From: Bacteroidota bacterium
Lineage (GTDB): Bacteria > Bacteroidota > Bacteroidia > Chitinophagales > Chitinophagaceae
Reading direction: 5' to 3'
Assembly: GCA_023433345.1 (NCBI GenBank)
Contig: JAEZDA010000018.1
Span: 1-6,343, forward strand
DNA: 6,343 nt
Made by a program: the position numbers and the translations under genes. This document shows, piece by piece, positions 1 to 4,234 of the stretch. The notes beneath the pieces are model-generated. The model ran no database searches. It was not told the DNA's origin and saw only the letters and a program-made list of their open reading frames with translations. Numbering within the stretch: the stretch's first letter is position 1; every line of letters starts with the position of its first letter.

Positions 1-270
1 GGCAGCATCGGATTTTAATAGATTGGAAGGCTGATCAAACAACCATGTCAGGTATTTTCTATTCTGGCGTTTCAATTGCTTTTCTCGAATCAGTGCATCG
101 CGTTTGCGCTCAAAACTCTCGACGTACCTTAAAATCCAAGGAGTTTTTTGAGAGGTAAAAAATGATAACCCGGAGTTGTGTTCTTCCAATCGCTTCACAG
201 GATTTTCAGTGATGCCCTTATAATAATCTCCATCGGCCAAACTTTCAATTATATATACGAAATAGGGCAC
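1..270 (-). CDS. GIY-YIG nuclease-domain protein, 3' end beyond the window
   Basis: The minus strand holds 90 uninterrupted codons from a GTG at 270-268 to the window edge. The product begins VPYFVYIIES, continues with DGDYYKGITENPVKRLEEHN, and later has ALIREKQLKR. This is the layout of small stand-alone GIY-YIG domain proteins (UPF0213/YhbQ type): the VYI strand, a YKG in place of YIG, the conserved Arg in the KRLEEHNSG helix, and the Glu in the ALIREKQLKR helix that normally binds the catalytic metal. Family members are about 80-100 residues and the tail WLFDQPSNLLKS resembles their usual ending, so probably only a few codons are missing. GTG is chosen because it places the first beta strand at residues 3-8; a TTG two codons upstream is the only alternative before an in-frame TAA at 282-280. 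The gene lies just downstream of the tRNA-Asp terminator on the same strand, and I see no promoter of its own. The substrate of these small proteins is generally not known; a nuclease role in DNA processing is inferred from the fold. Confidence 0.85.
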   Translation of the reverse strand, partial: MPYFVYIIESLADGDYYKGITENPVKRLEEHNSGLSFFTSQKTPWILRYVESFERKRDALIREKQLKRQNRKYLTWLFDQPSNLLKSDAA

Positions 271-293
271 AGACAAGAATTAGGGTTCATACA

Positions 294-323
294 AAAGATC
301 CCCGAATTTCTTCGGGGATCTTT
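294..323 (-). terminator. Intrinsic terminator of tRNA-Asp
   Basis: A perfect 13-bp stem (294-306 with 311-323) closes a 4-base loop. Read on the minus strand it is AAAGATCCCCGAA, GAAA, TTCGGGGATCTTT, followed by one more T and then G. It starts one base after the tRNA 3' end, so it should stop tRNA transcription and help define the precursor's 3' end for trimming. The run of T is short (about four), and part of it belongs to the stem, so some read-through into the GIY-YIG gene is possible. Confidence 0.85.
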
Positions 324-324
324 G

Positions 325-398
325 CGGACCGGACGGGACTCGAACCCGCGACCTCTGCCGTGACAGGGCAGCATTCTAACCAACTGAACTACCGATCC
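325..398 (-). tRNA. tRNA-Asp (anticodon GTC)
   Basis: The 74-base cloverleaf reads from 398 down to 325. The acceptor stem is GGATCGG paired with CCGGTCC (one T-G wobble). The D arm is GTTC...GAAT around AGTTGGTTA. The anticodon arm is CTGCC-CTGTCAC-GGCAG with anticodon GTC, and the T arm carries the GGTTCGAGTCC signature. The discriminator base is G, as expected for bacterial tRNA-Asp. CCA is not encoded (the next bases are CAA), so the end must be added by a nucleotidyltransferase, as is usual in Bacteroidota. It has a matching upstream promoter and an adjacent terminator, so it looks like a single-gene transcription unit. Confidence 0.97.
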
Positions 399-433
399 AA
401 AAAAATTAAGCAGGTAGTTTTGTTTTGGGAGGG

Positions 434-464
434 CAAATATAGTGCATATACGTTCTCAGGCAAA
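434..464 (-). promoter_or_regulatory. Bacteroidota-type promoter for tRNA-Asp
   Basis: On the minus strand, TTTG (464-461) is followed by a 19-base spacer and TATATTTG (441-434). This matches the Bacteroidota -33/-7 consensus TTTG...TAnnTTTG exactly. Transcription would begin near 427, giving a leader of about 29 bases before the mature tRNA 5' end at 398. The exact match and the position upstream of a tRNA gene make this the best-supported promoter in the window. Confidence 0.7.
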
Positions 465-483
465 AAAAATTAGGTTTCGAGAA

Positions 484-514
484 TTTGCAGCATTTTTCCC
501 TGGCCTTTAATTTG
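484..514 (+). promoter_or_regulatory. Candidate promoter of the nei-like gene
   Basis: TTTG (484-487), a 19-base spacer, then TTAATTTG (507-514) match the Bacteroidota -33/-7 pattern with one mismatch (T for A at the second -7 position). Transcription would start near 521, leaving a leader of about 19 bases before the ATG at 540. It is back-to-back with the tRNA-Asp promoter, with about 20 bases between the two -33 elements. Confidence 0.5.
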
Positions 515-539
515 ATTCGGACTGGCTAACAAATATTCA

Positions 540-1277
540 ATGCCCGAAGGTCCGTCTATATATATAACTAAACAAGCCATTCGCCCTTTTCTAAAAGGCC
601 AGGTTATCATAGCTGCCCGAGGGAATGCAAAGATTCCGATGGAGAATTTGGCAGGCAAAAAAATAACCGATGTTAAGTCATGGGGGAAGCACCTACTGAT
701 ATGTTTACCGAAATTAACTGTGCGAATTCACTTTTTGATGTGGGGTTCTTACAGTATTGATGAGCAGATAAGACCAGATCGCAGCCTCCGCCTTCAAATA
801 ACCGCAGGGGGAAAAGACGTTTTCTTTTACACCTGCTCAGTGAAATTATTGGAAGGAAAGTTAGATGACCTGTACGATTGGGAGACAGACCTTTTAAATA
901 AAAAATGGAACGGAGTTAAGGCAAGAAAAAAATTAAAACTTCTTCCTGATACTATGGTTTGTGACGCGATACTCGATCAGAACATTTTCGCCGGAGCAGG
1001 GAACATCTTTAAAAACGAAGTGTTATATCGCGTTAAACTGCATCCGGAAAATAAAATAAAAGATATTCCTCCAAGAAAATTAACTGAACTGGTGAACGAG
1101 GTTCACAATTACAGTTATGACTTTTTAAAGTGGAAAAAGAAATTTGTGCTGAAAAAACACTGGCTTGCTCATACCAAGCGAACCTGCAAGCGGTGCGAGA
1201 TTCCTCTCATTAAAAAACATTTGGGAAAAACCGCACGTCGTACATTTTTCTGTGAACAGTGCCAGGTTAGGTATTAA
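540..1277 (+). CDS. Fpg/Nei-family DNA glycosylase-AP lyase (endonuclease VIII-like)
   Basis: This base-excision-repair enzyme would remove oxidised bases from DNA and cut the resulting abasic site by beta/delta-elimination. The 245-residue product is slightly shorter than E. coli Nei (263). It begins MPEGPS: Pro2 is the Schiff-base nucleophile and Glu3 the catalytic acid of the family, which also fixes the start codon. Lys50 in WGKHLL matches the conserved lysine of the N-terminal beta sandwich. The helix-two-turn-helix DNA-binding region is around residues 143-165, with AGAGNIFKNE carrying the conserved Asn. A C-terminal zinc finger uses Cys216, Cys219, Cys238 and Cys241, with Arg233/Arg234 in the hairpin where the family has its catalytic Arg. 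All key residues are present, so it should be active. Specificity for oxidised pyrimidines (Nei) rather than purines (Fpg) is inferred from MPEGP and overall resemblance and is not certain. It stands alone, divergent from tRNA-Asp. Confidence 0.9.
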   Translation: MPEGPSIYITKQAIRPFLKGQVIIAARGNAKIPMENLAGKKITDVKSWGKHLLICLPKLTVRIHFLMWGSYSIDEQIRPDRSLRLQITAGGKDVFFYTCSVKLLEGKLDDLYDWETDLLNKKWNGVKARKKLKLLPDTMVCDAILDQNIFAGAGNIFKNEVLYRVKLHPENKIKDIPPRKLTELVNEVHNYSYDFLKWKKKFVLKKHWLAHTKRTCKRCEIPLIKKHLGKTARRTFFCEQCQVRY

Positions 1278-1301
1278 TAACAGTTGTAATTAAAGATCTG
1301 C

Positions 1302-1348
1302 CCGGTTTACTAACAAGCTAGCTCTACCGGTTGGGAAGATTTGTTAGT
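1302..1348 (+). other. Crossing inverted repeats, possible RNA pseudoknot
   Basis: In the 269-base spacer after the nei-like gene, CCGGT (1302-1306) can pair with ACCGG (1326-1330), and ACTAACAA (1309-1316) can pair with TTGTTAGT (1341-1348). The two stems cross in the order of an H-type pseudoknot: 5 bp and 8 bp, with connecting stretches of 2, 9 and 10 bases. No T-run follows, so it does not look like an ordinary intrinsic terminator, although it could mark the nei transcript end. The rest of the spacer has no convincing ORF, tRNA or promoter. It holds three copies of TACCGG (1325, 1388, 1472) and two of GGAAGATTTG (1334-1343, 1493-1502). The pairings are visible; the function is unknown. 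Confidence 0.25.
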
Positions 1349-1549
1349 TAATCTTGAATGGAAATTCATCCTTAACAAATTCCTTTTTACCGGAGCACTT
1401 GCTTAAGTGAATTTAATTTTTCACTCTTTATCTATATATCATAAAACAGTTAGAGGGAAAGGTAGACATATTACCGGTGCAGGATAGGAATCGGAAGATT
1501 TGCAGCTATGCTAACTTGATTTAGAAGACTTTTTAAAAAATTAAGATTG

Positions 1550-2122
1550 ATGTACAAACTAAAAATAATTTCATCCACCGTCCGCCCCGGAAGAAAAGGC
1601 CCGCTGGTGGCTGCCTGGATCACAGAAATTGCCAAACAACACGGAAGCTTTGAAGTTGAATTGATCGATCTCGGTGAGCTGAACCTGCCGATGATGAATG
1701 AACCGAATCATCCCGTGCTGAAACAATATAAGCACGACCACACTAAGCAATGGAGTGCAAAGATTGATGAGGCTGATGCTTTCATTTTTGTAACAGCAGA
1801 ATACGATTACAATTATCCCGCGCCTTTACGAAATGCGTTGGAATACCTCGTGGCAGAATGGGCTTACAAGGCTGCCGGGATTGTGAGCTACGGCGGCGTA
1901 TCGGCAGGAACGAGAGCTTCGAACAGTTTAAAGGCGGATCTGTCCACCTTTAAAATTGTGCCTTTAACAGAGTCGGTGAATTTTCCTTTCTTTCAACAGA
2001 ACATAAATGATGAGGAAAAGTTTGTAGCCAACGAAATATCGTACAAAGCTGCGCAGAATATGCTGAAGCAACTTGCTCGCTGGACGAAAGGATTGAAAAT
2101 TATTAAAGAAGATAATGGATAA
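1550..2122 (+). CDS. NADPH-dependent FMN reductase family protein (flavodoxin fold)
   Basis: The 190-residue product fits the NADPH-dependent FMN reductase-like family (PF03358), cytosolic flavoproteins of about 180-200 residues that reduce quinones, azo dyes, metals or free flavin with NAD(P)H. The first beta strand KLKIIS leads into a phosphate loop STVRPGRKGP (residues 9-18) that would bind FMN phosphate. TAEYDYNYPAPLRNALEYL (82-100) is the family's (T/S)PEYN...LKNALD segment with Ala for Pro, and YGGVSAGTRA (114-123) is the second flavin loop. The ATG at 1550 is preferred to an in-frame TTG one codon earlier, because it directly precedes the first strand. No Shine-Dalgarno sequence or good promoter is seen upstream. 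It is the first of three same-strand genes, with a decayed exporter and a second flavin reductase after it. Its real substrate cannot be read from sequence. It has diverged from the second reductase and is not a recent duplicate. Confidence 0.85.
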   Translation: MYKLKIISSTVRPGRKGPLVAAWITEIAKQHGSFEVELIDLGELNLPMMNEPNHPVLKQYKHDHTKQWSAKIDEADAFIFVTAEYDYNYPAPLRNALEYLVAEWAYKAAGIVSYGGVSAGTRASNSLKADLSTFKIVPLTESVNFPFFQQNINDEEKFVANEISYKAAQNMLKQLARWTKGLKIIKEDNG

Positions 2123-2127
2123 GAAAA

Positions 2128-2204
2128 GGCACTGTTGATGCGCAGGGAAACAAAAGTACAAGAGTGCGACGCAACGATGATGAGCTTTGCACATGGCCCG
2201 TGCC
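2128..2204. repeat. Imperfect 77-bp inverted-repeat element
   Basis: The ends of this stretch are imperfect inverted copies. Arm 2128-2144 (GGCACTGTTGATGCGCA) pairs with 2188-2204 (TGCACATGGCCCGTGCC) at 12 of 17 positions plus one G-T. The outer five pairs are perfect (GGCAC/GTGCC). The interior holds AGAGTGCGACGCAACGATGA (2161-2180). It begins five bases after the stop codon of the first flavin reductase and ends 27 bases before the preferred start of the exporter pseudogene. The size and terminal inverted repeats suggest a REP- or MITE-like dispersed element, but a single copy in one window cannot prove repetition. Confidence 0.4.
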
Positions 2205-2231
2205 AAAATAGAAAAAGCAAACGAAGATCCG

Positions 2232-2730
2232 ATGTATAAAAAGGAAAATGCGGTGCCCCAACCTTATGGTACCGGCCAAACTTCCTACGAAGGAAATGAC
2301 AAATTACTATTTGGAATTATCCTGGGAGTTTTGTCCTTCTGGCTGTTTGCTCAAACAACGTTGAACATCAATGTTGACATGGCAAAGGACCTGGATATGG
2401 AAACGTCTATGATGAACATTGCCGTTTCCATCACTTCATTATTTTCCGGAATTTTTGTGGTGGTAATGGGTGGACTTGCCGATCGCATCGGGCGGTTAAA
2501 GATCATAAGGATAGGATTCTTTTTCAGTATCGCGGGCTCATTACTTGTCGCTTTAACACCTGCCGGTTCACTGGCAACGCCTGTTTTGATCAGCGGTAGA
2601 GTTTTGCAGGGTTTATCAGGCGCATGCATCATGCCGGCAAGTCTAATTTTGTGCATTGTTCGGAGGATTGATAGCACAGAATTTTGGATGGCGTTACATC
2701 TTCTTTGCATCTGTTATTGATGAAGGGTAG
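2232..2730 (+). pseudogene. Decayed NorB-like MFS drug exporter (DHA2 type)
   Basis: Residues 1-138, counted from the ATG at 2232, match the start of the NorB/SdrM group of 14-helix drug:H+ antiporters. They show EGNDKLLFGI leading into helix 1, NIAVSITSLFSGIFVVVMGG in helix 2, motif A GGLADRIGRLK (80-90), and GRVLQGLSGACIMPASL (122-138) in helix 4. After 2645 the frame turns to unrelated residues (ILCIVRRIDSTEF) and stops at 2718-2720. In the +1 frame, 2647-2718 reads FCALFGGLIAQNFGWRYIFF then ASVI, which is exactly what follows in the family, and TAG closes it at 2728-2730. From memory of S. aureus NorB, about 28 codons are missing at the junction, and the deletion is not a multiple of three. 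The remaining 250 or more residues (helices 7-14) are absent. In-frame ATG 2193 and TTG 2187 lie inside or beside the inverted repeat and are less likely starts. The surviving 162-residue ORF could be translated but should not transport. It sits between two flavin reductases, which suggests a former toxic-compound cluster. Confidence 0.88.
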
Positions 2731-2801
2731 GAAGAAAAAAATAATTGGCAGCCTTATTGAAGCTATTCATGCGATTGGATCGTAACCGTAAAAAAAATGA
2801 A

Positions 2802-3356
2802 ATGAAAAAGTATAAAATAGGAGTATTGGTAGGAAGCCTTCGTAAAGAGTCATTTAACCTGAAAACCGCGAAGGCTTTGATGGAAATGACCTCAGAGAAT
2901 TTTACTTCCGAGCTTGTGCAAATAGGGGAGCTAGCGATGTATAACCAGGATTCAGACGAGTCGCCGACTCAGCAATACAAAGATTTCCGGGCTTTGATAA
3001 AAAGTTTTGATGCCTTTCTTTTTGTGACTCCGGAATACAATCGCTCGATGCCAGCGGTGTTGAAAAATGCATTGGATATCGCTTCACGGCCATACGGACA
3101 AAGCGCATGGGATGGTAAGCCCGCGGGAATTGTAAGTGTTTCAATAAGCGCACTTGGTGCTTTCGGAGCCAATCATCATCTCAGGCAATCGCTTGTATTT
3201 TTAAATATGCCGGCAATGGCGCAACCCGAAGCTTATATTGGAAATGCACAAAGTTTGTTTGATGATAGCGGCAAACTTACCAATGACTCCACCCGCGATT
3301 TTCTCAAAAAATTTATGCAGGCATTTGAAAAATGGGTGAGTGCCCATGGTTCATAG
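2802..3356 (+). CDS. ChrR/YieF-like NAD(P)H-dependent FMN reductase (quinone/chromate reductase type)
   Basis: The 184-residue flavodoxin-fold product is close in length and motif order to E. coli ChrR (YieF, 188 residues), a soluble FMN enzyme that reduces quinones and chromate by two-electron transfer. VLVGSLRKESFN (residues 8-19) is the FMN-phosphate loop. TPEYNRSMPAVLKNALDIAS (76-95) is the family hallmark, GKPAGIVSVSISALGAFGAN (105-124) is the isoalloxazine-side loop, and HHLRQSLVFLNMPAMAQPE (125-143) matches the ChrR tetramer-interface region. The ATG at 2802 gives MKKYKIGVLV, the normal N-terminus. The frame is open back to a TTG at 2745, but those 19 residues have no family counterpart. 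No Shine-Dalgarno sequence is visible. The first gene upstream with an intact frame is the other flavin reductase, beyond the broken exporter. The stop is three bases from the stop of the convergent TerC-family gene. Substrate assignment is inference: quinone protection is as likely as chromate. Confidence 0.88.
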   Translation: MKKYKIGVLVGSLRKESFNLKTAKALMEMTSENFTSELVQIGELAMYNQDSDESPTQQYKDFRALIKSFDAFLFVTPEYNRSMPAVLKNALDIASRPYGQSAWDGKPAGIVSVSISALGAFGANHHLRQSLVFLNMPAMAQPEAYIGNAQSLFDDSGKLTNDSTRDFLKKFMQAFEKWVSAHGS

Positions 3357-3359
3357 ATA

Positions 3360-4115
3360 TCAAAGAATTTCTTTGGACTTGTTTTCCTCTTCCGGTGTGT
3401 AATGTTCACGTACCTGCACAGGCCCGGCATCTTTTTTATTAACTCTCATCTGGATGATATCAACCAGCAGGGCGAAAGCCATTGAGAAATAGATGTAGCC
3501 TTTCGGAATATGAAAGTCAAGCCCTTCTCCGATTAGTGAAACACCGATCAGTAACAAAAAGCTTAATGCAAGCATCTTAAATGCCGGATGTTTATTCACG
3601 AACCTGCTGATGGGTTCTGCCGCGATCAGCATTACGCCCACGCTAACTACAACAGCCGTGTACATAATCCATAGTTCTTTAACCATGCCCACGGCGGTTA
3701 TAATGCTGTCGATAGAAAATACAAGATCGAGGATAAGAATTTGAATCAGTGCACTTTTAAATGTGGTTACCTTAATGGCTTTTGATTTGTCGCCGGCTTC
3801 ACCTTCCATTTTATGATAGATCTCCGAGGCGCTTTTATAGATCAGGAACAAACCGCCGGCCAGGAGTATAAGATCTTTCCCGGAAATCTCGATCGACATT
3901 ACAGTAAACAATGCTCCTTCTAATTTTAAAATGTAGGAAATAACTGTTAATAGTAACAGGCGCATGACCATGGCAAGCAACAAGCCGATTTGTCTCGCTT
4001 TCTTCTGCAACTGCTGCGGAAGCCTTGATGTAACTATTGAAATAAAAACTATATTATCTATTCCTAAAACTACTTCGAGCAATATCAGGGTGAGTAAGGC
4101 GATTATTTGTTCCAT
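3360..4115 (-). CDS. TerC-family integral membrane protein
   Basis: The 251-residue inner-membrane protein belongs to the TerC/YgdQ family (PF03741), whose characterised members are linked to manganese export, metal loading of exported enzymes, or tellurite resistance. It shows the two family signatures related by internal pseudo-symmetry: LLEVVLGIDNIVFIS (residues 12-26, with acidic Glu14 and Asp20) and LILDLVFSIDSIITAV (127-142, with Asp130 and Asp136). About seven hydrophobic segments are visible, with a charged loop at 101-119 (HKMEGEAGDKSK) and a hydrophilic tail from about 225. The start at 4115 (MEQIIALLTL) is preferred. The frame is open upstream to 4238, but that extension runs through the RND terminator hairpin and has no family-like residues. 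A promoter must lie in 4116-4192 if the gene is not reached by read-through; TATTTTCG (minus strand) resembles a -7 element, but no TTTG is correctly spaced. It converges with the ChrR-like gene at a 3-base gap. Confidence 0.88.
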   Translation of the reverse strand: MEQIIALLTLILLEVVLGIDNIVFISIVTSRLPQQLQKKARQIGLLLAMVMRLLLLTVISYILKLEGALFTVMSIEISGKDLILLAGGLFLIYKSASEIYHKMEGEAGDKSKAIKVTTFKSALIQILILDLVFSIDSIITAVGMVKELWIMYTAVVVSVGVMLIAAEPISRFVNKHPAFKMLALSFLLLIGVSLIGEGLDFHIPKGYIYFSMAFALLVDIIQMRVNKKDAGPVQVREHYTPEEENKSKEIL

Positions 4116-4184
4116 CAGTGCTTTTAAATTTCTTTGGGAAAAGCGAAAATACTTAAACTGTATTCCCATTGCGCAGTTGGGCAC

Positions 4185-4213
4185 AAAAAAAAGAACCGGC
4201 CATTTGCCGGTTC
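4185..4213 (-). terminator. Intrinsic terminator of the RND pump gene
   Basis: On the minus strand, GAACCGGC (4213-4206), a 5-base loop AAATG, and GCCGGTTC (4200-4193) form a perfect 8-bp G+C-rich stem followed directly by eight T (4192-4185). This is a textbook Rho-independent terminator. It lies 21 bases past the pump's TGA, and it separates the pump transcript from the TerC-family gene downstream. Confidence 0.93.
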
Positions 4214-4234
4214 CCTTAACATCAGTGTTTTCTC

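Noticed and set aside
178..363. Plus-strand 61-codon ORF ending in TGRDSNPRPLP
   Set aside because: It is the antisense translation of the T arm of the tRNA-Asp gene plus the terminator; peptides with this ending are a well-known artefact of tRNA antisense reading.
1396..1424. Small hairpins CACTT-GCTT-AAGTG and GTGAA...TTCAC in the spacer
   Set aside because: They are five-base, A+T-rich stems without a proper T-run; too weak to call a terminator or riboswitch.
1964..2220. Minus-strand ORFs of 75-80 codons across the first reductase 3' end
   Set aside because: They are shadows of the reductase and of the inverted-repeat region, with no recognisable domain or start context.
2644..2651. Exact TAATTTTG, a perfect -7 promoter match
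   Set aside because: It falls on the deletion junction inside the MFS pseudogene and has no TTTG at 19-23 bases upstream; probably chance.
2351..2710. Minus-strand 119-codon ORF
   Set aside because: It is antisense to the conserved MFS sequence, whose sense-strand motifs are unmistakable.
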